From assembly GCA_020284085.1 (NCBI GenBank), contig JACEVL010001161.1, positions 5,739,930-5,803,929 on the forward strand: a stretch of DNA of 64,000 bases. The letters run 5' to 3'. A program made the translations under genes and the position numbers. The notes under the pieces were generated by a model, which saw only the letters and a list, made by a program, of their open reading frames with translations, was not told where the DNA came from and ran no database searches. Below, piece by piece: positions 22,381 to 32,400 of this stretch. This stretch comes from Aporrectodea caliginosa (taxonomy: Eukaryota; Annelida; Clitellata; Crassiclitellata; Lumbricidae). Position 1 is the stretch's first letter, and the number at the start of each line of letters is the position of its first letter.

Positions 22381-22512
22381 GTACGTGTCCTTAGGAAGAC
22401 GGGTATGTGTCCTTAGGAAGACGGGTATGTGTCCTTAGGAAGACGGGTATGTGTCCTTAGGAAGACGGGTATGTGTCCTTAGGAAGACGGGTATGTGTCC
22501 TTAGGAAGACGA
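22381..22512. repeat. 22-bp minisatellite, six copies
   Basis: GTATGTGTCCTTAGGAAGAC plus GG is repeated exactly six times (132 bp). The first copy has C for T at one position and the last unit differs at its final base. Confidence 0.95.
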
Positions 22513-22554
22513 CTGGCGTCACCCTCCTTCTCTGTCAAAGCGTTGGACTGAAAT

Positions 22555-22668
22555 GAATGCTGTATTACGAGATATGATAGGTGAAACCAAACAAGAAATG
22601 CAGGGGGTGGTAACCGCCACTCCTTGGTAGTCGGTGTCACAAAAAAACCTTGGTAGCCTGAGGGTTAA
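22555..22668 (-). mobile_element. Fragment of the piggyBac-type family at 12254-13232
   Basis: Reverse complement of about 12250-12350: GAAACCAAACAAGAAATGC, GGGGGTGGTAACCGCC, CTTGGTAGCCTGAGGGTTAA. It ends in the TTAA expected at an element terminus; the other end is missing. Confidence 0.65.
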
Positions 22669-22934
22669 GTGTTGAACAGATACGGATCGCTCAAATCGGG
22701 GAATTTATATATCGCTATGATCATGACTTGTTACCATTGGTGTTCAAAGGTTTCTTTTGTCATACTTCCAGCATCCATTCTTACAGCACGAGAGGTTCGA
22801 TACACCGAAGGCGATATTGGATCATACCTCTGTTGGTTCTGAACCACGGTCCTAACTGGCCACATGTCCTGACCGTTGCCTGCGAGGTGCCATTTATGTC
22901 GCGGAGCAGTTGAATCACTTTGTATGGTTGGGAG

Positions 22935-23179
22935 ACATGGGTGCTAACTAAAGATTCGCAATGAAGAGTGTTAACATTCGAGAGAAAATGCTACAGAAAA
23001 ATTCTGAGGATAGGATGGACTGAGATGGTAAGCAACGAAGAGGTATACAAAAGAGTGGAAATGACCAAGAACCTCATGCAGAAAGTTTTTCAGCGAAAAC
23101 TTGGATTGTTCGGACATACTTGTAGAATGAAAGAGGACAGAAAGATCAAGGCCATAATGCTTGGAATAATGGAGGGTAC
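22935..23179 (+). pseudogene. LINE reverse transcriptase C-terminal fragment
   Basis: The frame reads LTFERKCYRKILRIGWTEMV, SNEEVYKRV, QRKLGLFGHTCRM and IKAIMLGIMEG. The F-E-x-x-C-Y-R-x-x-L-R-I-x-W and L-G-H/F-G-H segments are typical of the C-terminus of RTE- or Jockey-like animal LINEs. The frame is cut at codon level by the hAT at 23180, and sequence after 23967 resumes without a recognisable continuation. Relic. Confidence 0.7.
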
Positions 23180-23959
23180 TAGGGGTCTGCGGGTATACCC
23201 GTACCCGCGGGTTTACCCGTACCCGACCCGTATCCGCGGATCGGGTACGGGTCGGGTACGCATTTCACGGGTCGGGTCGGGTACGGGTAGGGTCATCACG
23301 GGTACGGGCATACCCGGTTTTACCCGTACCGACGTGACGTTTTGTCACCGTCACAGAATGTAGGCGCACAATGGACCTGACCGGGTCTGCAACGTACTTT
23401 TAACAGTTACTTAGTGTTCTAGGTGACAGTATACCACGGAGATAAAATGTACAGTGCAATTGAGAAAGCACAACAGTTGCATGTGACAGGTTCCACAAGT
23501 TGACTGCCTACAATAACTGCTGCTGCTGCTACTACTACTACTACTATTACTGCTGCTACTACTAGCCTACTGCTGCTTCTGCTGCTGCTACTGCTACTAC
23601 TGCTAGTGTTGCTGCTACTATTACCACAGCAACAATAACTACTACTACTGCTACTGCTACTGCTACTATCATCATCATCATAATCATCATCATCATAATC
23701 ATCATCATCATCATCATCCGCCTATATATTTATTATTATAACTTCATGCTGAGTTGTAAGCATGTTGGCCTGGTAGGGACAGGGACTATGGGAAGTCGTG
23801 CTAATGACGTGACGGGTACTTTACGGGTACGGGTATACCCGCGGGTACGGGTAGGGTCGGGTAGTAATTTTGAGTACGGTTCGGGTACGGGTACGGGTGA
23901 CGGTTCTATGTTACGGGTACGGGTCGGGTAGCAAAAATGCTCTACCCGCAGACCTCTAG
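23180..23959. mobile_element. hAT-type non-autonomous element with GGGTAC-rich ends
   Basis: The 8-bp duplication GAGGGTAC (23072+100 = 23172-23179 and 23960-23967) flanks inverted ends TAGGGGTCTGCGGGTA and TAGAGGTCTGCGGGTAG (right end, minus strand). Both subterminal regions (about 150 bp each) are built of repeated CGGGTACGGGT in both orientations. The centre includes a degenerate trinucleotide tract (23520-23722; CTG/CTA/CAT). No transposase remains. It splits a LINE reading frame, so it is younger than that LINE. Confidence 0.88.
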
Positions 23960-24629
23960 AGGGTACGAACAAAAGGAATACTGAATCCATTGCAATAATA
24001 AACAATAATACGAATATTCTCCGATATCAGCCTTTATCAGGCAATAAATTTGCCGACAGCAAACAATCCCGGTAATAAGCTCCAGTTAGTTTCACACCTG
24101 ATTCTGTGAACTGTATTTCCTTTTTTATCAAGAGCCAATGCACCAATTTTTTGTCATCCTTACCACTTAAATTTTGATAGAAATGACGTCATTGTGACGT
24201 CATTAGTGCACAACATGAACTTGTATATTATAAGAAGTGTTAGCTAATTCTGTCAGGATTAAAACGTTTTTGGAATTTTAAAAATCGATGAATATTTACT
24301 AGTTTATTTTTATATAACCATAAGGGGTCCCTTTTTCCGGACACAGTGTAGATCCCTGTTATTTTATTATCAGAGATGTATTGGATTACAACATAATTTC
24401 TTGTGAAGAGACGGGAAAAGTCATTGTTTCTAATTCCTATGGCTTTACACAACCTCTTATCATACGTGTCATCTTTAACCTCTTCTTCCTTCTACGCCTC
24501 CTCTTCCTACCCTCCATCTCTTCCACCTAATCCTTTAAATGTCCACTTCAGTTGTCACCATTGCGAAGCACGTCCGAAGATCATTGTCGAGGAAGGAACT
24601 AAACGACTTCCTAATGCCAGTTTGATATA

Positions 24630-24945
24630 ATACTGATTGACCAAGTTTTAGAGGTGTCTAAGGATATCTCTCAAGGAGTCATTTAGCTTATCCATGTCTA
24701 TATAATGTCGACCAATTAAAGGTGTCTAAGGAGAGTTTTCATCCAATCGGCTCAACCACGTCTCGCTGATGAAGTATCTGCTTCAAAAGAAAACGGTGAG
24801 AGATCTGAGATCTGAAATTATCGTCGTCGTTTTAGTGCAGTTGCAGGTATCATCGCCAATTCCACCACCATAATCACTACCACCATAACCATTACCGCCA
24901 TCTCCACCACAATCATTACCACCATCGCCACCATAACTTATAATT
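24630..24945 (-). repeat. Family B copy with two 12-mer modules
   Basis: Minus-oriented AGAGGTGTCTAAGG and AAAGGTGTCTAAGG (24640-24740), then CTCAACCACGTCTCGCTGATG, GAAAACGGTGAGAGATC and a CCACCATAATCACTACC-rich end. Confidence 0.65.
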
Positions 24946-24970
24946 TGTGGGGCGCAGTGGTGTAGGGGTA

Positions 24971-25203
24971 TTGTATTGTATTGTATTTGAACACTTGTTA
25001 TAGCGCCCCTACCAGATTTCCCATTCAGAGGCGCTCCCGACTACTGCGCGAACGCTGAATCGGAGTTTCACGCCGAAGCGCATGAGCAATTGCGAGTGAT
25101 GGACTTGCCTAGGGTCCCTACGCGGCGACTTTGAGGTGGATTCGAACCCGCAACCCTTCAGCTGCAAGGCACCGAACATACCCTAAACCACCGCGCCCCA
25201 GTT
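24971..25203 (-). mobile_element. SINE type 1 (minus), nested copy
   Basis: On the minus strand: TGGGGCGCGGTGGTTTAGGG, GGGTTGCGGGTTCGAATCC (B box), GCGCATGAG-side body in inverse order, GGAGCGCCTCTGAATGGG, GGGGCGCTATAACAAGTG and a tail of ATACA repeats. Complete head to tail. Confidence 0.8.
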
Positions 25204-25385
25204 GTATTGTGATGTGTTGTATTGTGTGTTGTATTGTACTCCACGTTTATAATGCGACCGAGCCACCCGCAGTAAAGATCCGAGAAATTAATCTCTGATA
25301 AACCGACCGACCCGGAATCGAACCCGGGGCGCCGGCGTGGAGAGCGGGCTCCAACCCACTCGGCCACTCAGGATCCTTGAGTAAA
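25204..25385 (-). mobile_element. SINE type 2 (tRNA-Ser/Leu-like head)
   Basis: The minus strand starts CCTGAGTGGCCGAGTGGG (A-box region), continues with CCCGGGTTCGATTCCGGGTC (B box) and GAGATTAATTTCTCGGATC, and ends AACGTGGAGTACAATACAAC. A 5'-truncated copy lies at 42741-42880. The CCA end, anticodon stem and acceptor pairing of a true tRNA are not evident, so it is a SINE. Confidence 0.78.
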
Positions 25386-25749
25386 TTAAGTAGGTATGTT
25401 CGGTGCCTTGCAGCCGGAGGGTTGCGGGTTCGAATCCACCTCAAGCCGCCGCGTAGGGACCCTGGGCAAGTCCTTCATTCGCAATTGCTCATGCGCTTCG
25501 GCGTGAAACTCAGATTCAGCGTCCGCGCAGTAATCGGGAGCGCCTCTGAGTAGAAATCTTGAAGGGGCGCTATAACAAGTGCTCATACATACATACATAC
25601 ATACATACATACATACATACATACATACATACATACATACATACATACATACATACATAACAATCACTACTATCATCTCCACTTCCAGACTATCACAAAC
25701 ACCACTACTATCATACAAATCAAATGATTGCTCGTTAATATCAGCCACA

Positions 25750-25850
25750 CTGCTGTCTTATATTCGGTGGTGCCAATCCCAAGCCTGGAGACAGGAGACA
25801 GGCGAAGATAATCATTTTTGTTATAACACAACGTCGGTAAACAGCAACTA
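25750..25850 (-). repeat. Family E copy
   Basis: GGTGCCAATCCCAAGCCTGG, AGGCGAAGATAATCATTTTT, ACACAACGTCGGTAAACAGC: a diverged minus-oriented E module. Confidence 0.6.
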
Positions 25851-25957
25851 ACCAACCAATCGCTACACCCGACGTCCTACAGAATTTACTGATCAAGCGC
25901 AATTGTTGCTTATAATTATAGACATTTAGCGAACAGTGGCGGAGTTATCTTACTGAT

Positions 25958-26043
25958 CGGATTGGATCCACAGTTTAACGGCAGCTTATACAACATAGGC
26001 CGTTTCCGCCGACAAAGATTATTTTTGGGCATATTACATCTCA
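25958..26043 (+). repeat. Family H dispersed repeat, copy 3
   Basis: Matches 420-507, including the preceding CGGATTGGATCCACAG; one base of the TATGACAAC stretch is lost. Confidence 0.72.
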
Positions 26044-26395
26044 ACAAAAAAGCGCAACATCATAGCAAGAACAATGTATGCTTTCCCCGCCTGGTGGGAA
26101 ATGGCGAGCGAAAAGACAAATCCTGCAGCCTAGAACGCCTTATGAACCGATTCAAACGCTCTGGATTTATTCACACAGATTCCCCTTCTACGAATGTTCT
26201 TGTTAATAAAGCAGACGCTTCACTCTTCAAAGACGTTCTCTTAAAATAATGAGGATCATTCACTCAGATGCCTTTTTCCTAACCAACATTTTACGCCCTA
26301 TTTTCTTAGGGTCAGACCACATAACTTTAACCTTCGTGACAAAGACTCACAAAATTTTCTATCCCGTATGTTATTCCTGAACTCTTACTAAGCTA
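26044..26395 (+). pseudogene. CR1-like LINE RT C-terminal relic
   Basis: Frames read ARTMYAFPAWWEMAS, then RLMNRFKRSGFIHTDSPSTN, ADASLFKDVLL and, after a stop, FLRVRPHNFNLRDKDSQNFL. The A-x-P-A-W-W, K-x-S-G, D-A-S-L-x-K and L-R-x-R-P-H-x-F-x-L order is the same as in 2950-3302. Several frameshifts; relic. Confidence 0.7.
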
Positions 26396-26639
26396 TTATT
26401 ACTTCAAACTATACTACCTGGTTCTTTTCTACGGGTACACACCTACATCGCTATGTCTGTTGTTAACACAGTAAACAAATATATGATGATGTTGACCCCG
26501 ATATTTTTGCCCAATTTTGACACAGAACTATTTAATTATTATTTAACGGCGCTACGTGACACAGATGATTAGCGTTCATGAACAAAGATAGTTCTAGAAA
26601 ATAATATTGCCTCATAATTCACGCAAAAAGCGAGCAAAC

Positions 26640-26907
26640 TAACCCAAGTCGTCAACTGGTGATCAAACTTAAGCTGTAGTTTGAAGACAGCTCTGTGTTG
26701 GTTAATGTCAAAACTGGCGCTCCATAAATCACGCATGAAGCATGTTATTCATGTAGCTGAAGGAGGCGAAGAGAAATCCTGCTTATTACATGTCATACTT
26801 ATTACATGTCATACATGTCATGATCCCTTTTGGGACTCCTCTTGCGGCCAATCCTGATACTTTATGCTGAAATGTAATGTGTTTTAATTAGGCTTCAATA
26901 AAAGAGA

Positions 26908-26948
<41 letters not shown>

Positions 26949-26959
26949 CTGATTGATTG

Positions 26960-27041
<82 letters not shown>

Positions 27042-27130
27042 ACCTAAGTTCACTTAATGCACAAATACCAAGCTGCGCTTAGACACCTTTAAGTCGTATA
27101 TACCTGATGATATATTTAGTTATACGCGGA
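26640..27130 (+). repeat. Family D copy split by a (GATT)n-tailed retroinsertion
   Basis: D sequence (26690-26780: TTGGTTAATGTCAAAACTGG, CGCTCCATAAATCACGCATG) resumes at about 27045 with CACTTAATGCACAAATACC and ACACCTTTAAGTCGTATATA. The 260-bp insert ends GCTTCAATAAAAGAGAATTG followed by about 140 bases of (GATT)n, a LINE-type tail. Its coding part is not recognisable. Confidence 0.65.
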
Positions 27131-27217
27131 AACTTGAATAATTTTGCTGGCCTTCAGCCCGCGTCACAATATTGTTATCGACGTAAATGGACTCTGATGC
27201 TGGTGTTTAAACTATTA

Positions 27218-28004
<787 letters not shown>

Positions 28005-28054
28005 CTAATCTAATCTAATCTGAACATTTGTAAAACAAGCATTCTTTAAATGGC

Positions 28055-28103
<49 letters not shown>

Positions 28104-28110
28104 CGATGAT

Positions 28111-28203
<93 letters not shown>

Positions 28204-28390
28204 TATAACAGTTTAATGAGAACAGACTTTGTTGACAAAAGACGCCGTAAAAGCAATTCGAATCCATTGAACGGTGGCTTCTAAAACCGTGCAAATGACA
28301 CTCCTTTAAAATACCTCAAAATCATTTAGCGATGAAGCAATATAACATTCAAAAATTGCGTTTAATGGCTGGGTAACGAACATGTTCGGT
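28005..28390. repeat. (CTAAT)n, duplicated C fragment, (GATGAC)n and a worn family A end
   Basis: AACAAGCATTCTTTAAATGG (28035) repeats a piece of family C seen at 27686, suggesting a slippage-type duplication. (ATG)n and (GATGAC)n follow at 28056-28201, then a degraded A module ending ATTCAAAAATTGCGTTTAAT at 28345-28365. Confidence 0.6.
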
Positions 28391-28911
28391 TGCACAATGG
28401 AAATCAATTGGAAAGTCTAAAGGTCGACGTCAAACACGTCATAAATTATTTATTGTTGAACACCGGAGCCTAATTATTATAGGTAATGTAATGTAATGTA
28501 ACGCAATATAATGTAAACTCAGGTGCGCTCTCTGCGCTAGCCTATATGATGTGTAATGTCATTACGAACGAATTATATTACATCAGTTAGCAAAACAATG
28601 CACAGTAAGCCGACAGAGTCACCAGTGGCAGGCCCACGCACACACGTGGAACTACCCAACGGATTTTCGTCAACAGCTGAAGATGGCATGGATGTTCAGA
28701 GTCTATGGACCAAGTTGCGTCGATAGGTTAGAGCGGCGACAGGTGACAGCTTAGCAAACACGATGATGCTGCCGATGAGCAGTCCCTCACTGGTGGAAGC
28801 TGACACACGTCCGGCTAGCCATCGAGGCACAAGGAGTACGAAAGAAGGCATTCGTCGTGTGTCGGTCGATAGATTGTACAACCACCAGTGACTGACGGTC
28901 GAGGTTACTCC

Positions 28912-29283
28912 AATGGCCCGCGTTGGTCCTCCTCCACTGAAACGAAAACACTCGACTACAGGCGGCGTACACGGTCCGTATGACTCAGGCTCTACCGTAC
29001 ATCAGAAGGATGGACTTGATGCAGTCACATGGGGCTCGGCGTCTTGCGGAGAAAACACCCTTTAGACGTACAAAAACCTTGGCAAAACTGACGATTAATG
29101 GCCCGCGTTGGTCCTCCTCCACTGAAACGAAAACACTCGACTACAGGCGGCGTACACGGTCCGTATGACTCAGGCTCTACCGTACATCAGAAGGATGGAC
29201 TTGATGCAGTCACATGGGGATCGGCGTCTTGCGGAGAAAACGCCCTTTAGACGTACAAAAACCTTGGCAAAACTGACGATTAA
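28912..29283. repeat. 185-bp tandem duplication
   Basis: 28912-29096 and 29097-29281 are almost identical, with differences seen at GGGGCTCGG/GGGGATCGG and ACACCC/ACGCCC. The unit includes GGCCCGCGTTGGTCCTCC and CTTGGCAAAACTGACGATTA. Frames across it contain stops; no gene. The preceding 28400-28911 has nothing supportable. Confidence 0.9.
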
Positions 29284-29600
29284 GTCCTGTGCGCAAACAT
29301 AGCACCAGAAAACTTCAAAATATTTAGTTACTGAGCAAATTCTGCATTTAGATGAAAATATTAGAACGACGACGATAATTTCAGATCTGAAACCGTTTTC
29401 GTCTGAGGCAACTACTTCATCAGTGAGACTTGGTTGAGACGACTGTAGACAGTGTAGAGCGCTCTCATTAAACACCTTTGAAACGTGATTAGTCAACATT
29501 ATATAAGAATGGAATAAGTTAACCGATTTGTTAAAGAACCATACTTAGACACCTCTAAAACGTGGTTAATCGCGGCTATATAAATTGGGGAATAGGAAGC
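29284..29600 (+). repeat. Family B copy with two 12-mer/TATA modules
   Basis: ACGACGATAATTTCAGATCT, CCGTTTTCGTCTGAGGC, CAGTGAGACTTGGTTGAG; then ACACCTTTGAAACG...TATATAAG (29470-29505) and GACACCTCTAAA, 17 nt, TATATAAA (29550-29590). Confidence 0.68.
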
Positions 29601-29604
29601 CAGT

Positions 29605-29990
29605 TAGTCCTGAAGGTATGTTTATTCTGCTTTTGATATGGTGGATCACGAGATTCTGCTTCAGCGATTAGAGTTATCCTGTGGCCTTTTTGGTATTCCC
29701 CTCCGTTGGTTTAAATCCTACCTCACTGATCGCACGCAGATGGTTGTCCTTGGAGACTCCAGGACTGAGTGGGTAGGGGTTAAATTTGGCGTTCCCCAGG
29801 GTTCGGTACTCGAACCCATCCTTTACATTCACTCTACTGCCGACATCTCGCTCTTATTTTCTAAACACAGGGCAAATGGCCATTTTTATGCAGATCTATG
29901 ATACCCAGGCTTCCGTTCATGGCCCATCATCTGATCAACTATCACTAGTCCGTTCTATTGATTGTCAATGTCAACGGACTTTCAATGGTA
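29605..29990 (+). pseudogene. LINE reverse transcriptase fragment (palm domain)
   Basis: The frame reads SAFDMVDHEILLQRLE, LRWFKSYLTDRTQMVV, GVPQGSVLEPILY and GHFYAD. These are the A-F-D-x-V-D-H motif with the first catalytic Asp, the W-F-x-S-Y-L-x-x-R segment, the G-V-P-Q-G-S motif, and the start of Y-A-D-D, which is broken by a frameshift after the first Asp. The clade is CR1/L2-like. Both ends are lost and the fragment fuses directly to a family A repeat. Confidence 0.82.
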
Positions 29991-30215
29991 AGATAGACGT
30001 CAACAACTCTGGTAGCCACACGATGTTTTTTGACCTTGACAATAACAAGAAACATCTAAATCACTTTCAAAAGCTGGATCAAACATTTTCAAAAACTGAA
30101 TACTCAAGTAGGTTGAATTTGCGATAGTAGTTTGGCCATGACAATAATACTCCGCTAAGACACCTCTAAATAACTTTTAGCATACGCTATATAATTGAAC
30201 AATTGCGTTGGATCG
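29990..30215 (+). repeat. Family A copy
   Basis: GTCAACAACTCTGGTAGCC, ACACGATG, then GACACCTCTAAA, 17 nt, TATATAAT and CAATTGCGTTGGATCGTTAA at the end. Confidence 0.7.
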
Positions 30216-30524
30216 TTAATCAAGAAACAGGTATTCGCTGTTTAAGCATTACTCTTTGGAAACTAAGTGCGACGTCGACGACGTCATAATAATTATGTCG
30301 TGAAACATTGGATTCTGATAAAGGTATACGTATAAATACGATGCATTTGTAACTTAAACGACTCAGGAGAGGATCGAACCCGCACATTCAGAGTTACAAT
30401 GAATCACTAATCTTCTCTTTTCAGTCTGCGTATCGTAAGTTTCACTTTTAAAAGGGAATCTGCACTTCTTTCTGTTTATTATGACATCATAATTATGCTT
30501 AATGGACTGGGTATATTATAAGGT

Positions 30525-30735
30525 GACAGCAACTGTTGTTCTTCTTGACTTGTCTGCTGCTTTTGATACTATGAATCATTCTATACTTCTTCATCGTCTC
30601 AAACAATTGGGATCTCTGGTCCTGCACTAAATTGGTTTTTACTTATTCACGCACTCAATCACTGTATTTAAATGGTAATTATTCATCTGTTACAGTGTTG
30701 GCATGCGGTTTACCACAGGGTTCTGTGCTAGGCCA
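30525..30735 (+). pseudogene. LINE reverse transcriptase fragment
   Basis: Frames read LLDLSAAFDTMNHSILLHRL, then after a frameshift FYLFTHSITVFKW-like sequence and a FTTGFCA remnant of the G-x-P-Q-G-S motif. The L-D-L-S-x-A-F-D-T-x-N-H motif carries the first catalytic Asp of CR1/L2-like reverse transcriptases. Only about 70 codons survive. Confidence 0.72.
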
Positions 30736-30817
30736 CTAAACCGAATACCGTAAACTCGGATGGTGCCTGTCCGAAGCCTAGAAAAATGAGGAGGGCGATA
30801 CCAGAGATGTCCATTAT

Positions 30818-31035
30818 GACATTATGCCCGATAGCGCATTGGATAACAACTGGCGTAGAGAGCGAGAGGTACCGAGTTCGAGCCCCGTAGGGCGGATATG
30901 CTTTGTAGGCTGCTATTAGCGCCGTGTATTGCAGGCTGCCTGTTCTGTTAGTAGTTAAGATTTGTTGTTTCAATTGCATAACTTGTAAATGTACAGCGCA
31001 GTGCGTTTGTCAGGCGCTTGATTAAAGAAAAGATA
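30818..31035 (+). mobile_element. tRNA-derived SINE, type 3
   Basis: TGCCCGATAGCGCATTGGAT (A-box region), GAGTTCGAGCCCC (B box), GGCTGCTATTAGCGCCGTG and GTCAGGCGCTTGATTAAAG; ends close to ATATTATT. An E module (30745-30800, minus) lies just upstream. Confidence 0.78.
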
Positions 31036-31545
31036 TTATTCAGCCGGGGTTGGGTCGGGAGCGCTTATGAGTAGTAACCTTGAAGGGGCGCTAGACAGAA
31101 ACATTGAATGCATCAATGAATAATACGATCTTTCAAATTGCTTATCATCCATTATAGGCTCCCAATCTGTCTTACCGGATCTTATTATTATTATTATTAT
31201 TATGATTATGATATTATTGATAACGATGACAGAAAAACAGTAGACAGAAACATTGATCGCATCATTTGATAATATGATCATGATCATTATGATGATTATG
31301 ATGATGATACGGTCGATAACTTTAGTCGTTTTTATTTGCTGATTTCATTCACAAGCTAATTCAATGCACAATTGATAAACCTGCGCTTGGACACCTTTAA
31401 GTCAAGTATAACCATGTGATATAGAAACACATACGTAATGGGGTAATTTTAATAAGAATTGCATTCCATTCTATTCTAGGACACATCTGTGCTGTGCTTA
31501 TTCGGAGGACCTATATATAAGTATTGAATTGAAACAGATAAAATA
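31036..31545. other. LINE 3' tail, AT-rich stretch and family D end
   Basis: CGGGAGCGCTTATGAGTAG and GAAGGGGCGCTAGACAG (31050-31100) is a LINE/SINE tail. (TTA)n is at 31185-31203. 31330-31440 is the 3' end of family D with a 12-mer-like GACACCTTTAAG. Confidence 0.5.
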
Positions 31546-31549
31546 ATAA

Positions 31550-31770
31550 TAATCTTTTCTTTATTAAGCGCCTGAGTGTCGCACTGCGCTGTACATTTAC
31601 ACGTTATGCAATTGAACAACCGTTCGCTTATCTACTAACAGAACAGACAGCCTGCAATACCGGTGGTAATAGCAGCCTACAAAGCATATCCGCCCTCGGG
31701 CGTATCGAATCGTCCCTGACGAATTGCTTCTCTTCGGGTCAGATGTGTATCCAACGCGCCACCGGGCGAT
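31550..31770 (-). mobile_element. tRNA-derived SINE, type 3 (diverged head)
   Basis: On the minus strand the body AGCGCCTGAGTGTCG-side, GGCTGTCTGTTCTGTTAG and CTTTGTAGGCTGCTATTA match the other two copies. The tRNA-like head is substantially altered. Confidence 0.65.
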
Positions 31771-31839
31771 GATTCAAGTATGCTATGTCTCTCATAATTT
31801 TTATTCATTTGAATTAAAACTTCAATTTTCTTCAAGGTA

Positions 31840-32400
31840 CTGAATTTGAACATAATAACGTCGATAGAGTTTTTGTTTTTTTGCCGACTGACTTGTTACG
31901 CTCACTGTACATGTTCGAGGCTGTTACACTTGGATGCGTTGAATAAGTCTTCATCGACACAATTTCTCAAAACAATCGATAGATGCTTTGTTATGAAGAT
32001 AGTGGCGCTTAATGGATACAAGGATGATTAATAATACTTATATTTCCGTATCTATGAATCATTTCACAATAATGTATGAGGTTGTTTATGGAAGAGCATG
32101 AAACGAATGCTACAAAAATATTGCAATTGCTACGCATGAGGCTGAACTGGTCGTTTACGTCTACTGTTTACTTTACTTTAAGATTCAAGAAAGAAAAGGC
32201 ATCACATATAGATTAGGTAGGTAGTTTCCCTTTACCGAGACTGTGTTATAATGTCACCGATTAGCGTCGCCCTCCTCTCTCAGCCATTCTATAGATTGGC
32301 ACCACCCTGAAACGACATTGGCAGTTCACCTAGTCGTTAAAAAGTAATTTTAATTTGCCTGCCAAGGCCGTTGACATCGACGTAATAATACGTTCGCAGG
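31840..32400 (+). repeat. Family G copy
   Basis: TTATGGAAGAGCATGAAACG, TTGCAATTGCTACGCATG and the embedded E module match 55-415. The upstream part GCCGACTGACTTGTTACGC matches 40190-40210. Confidence 0.65.

Larger units (their letters stand above)
24948..25659 (+). mobile_element. SINE type 1 (plus), split by two inserted SINEs
   Basis: The SINE1 head GTGGGGCGCAGTGGTGTAGG (24948-24970) continues at about 25390 with TATGTTCGGTGCCTTGCAGC, the B box GGTTCGAATCC, a body and a LINE-like end GGGGCGCTATAACAAGTG, then (ATAC)n at 25586-25659. Everything between 24973 and 25390 is an insertion of two minus-oriented SINEs. The tRNA-like head has A- and B-box sequences for RNA polymerase III. Confidence 0.75.

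Noticed and set aside
24240..24452. 70-codon minus frame with TVSGKRDPLWLYKN
   Set aside because: No family recognised; too short and isolated to call a gene.
25204..25385. tRNA-Ser or tRNA-Leu gene
   Set aside because: A- and B-box-like sequences are present, but no proper cloverleaf acceptor pairing was seen, and the body and tail recur at 42741-42880 as a SINE.
25586..25659. CRISPR-like regular array
   Set aside because: Simple ATAC microsatellite tail of a SINE; no spacers and a eukaryotic context.
28560..28911. Coding relic in the GC-richer stretch before the 185-bp duplication
   Set aside because: Short segments such as VELPNGFSSTAEDGMDVQSL look protein-like, but stops in every frame and lack of a recognisable motif prevent assignment.
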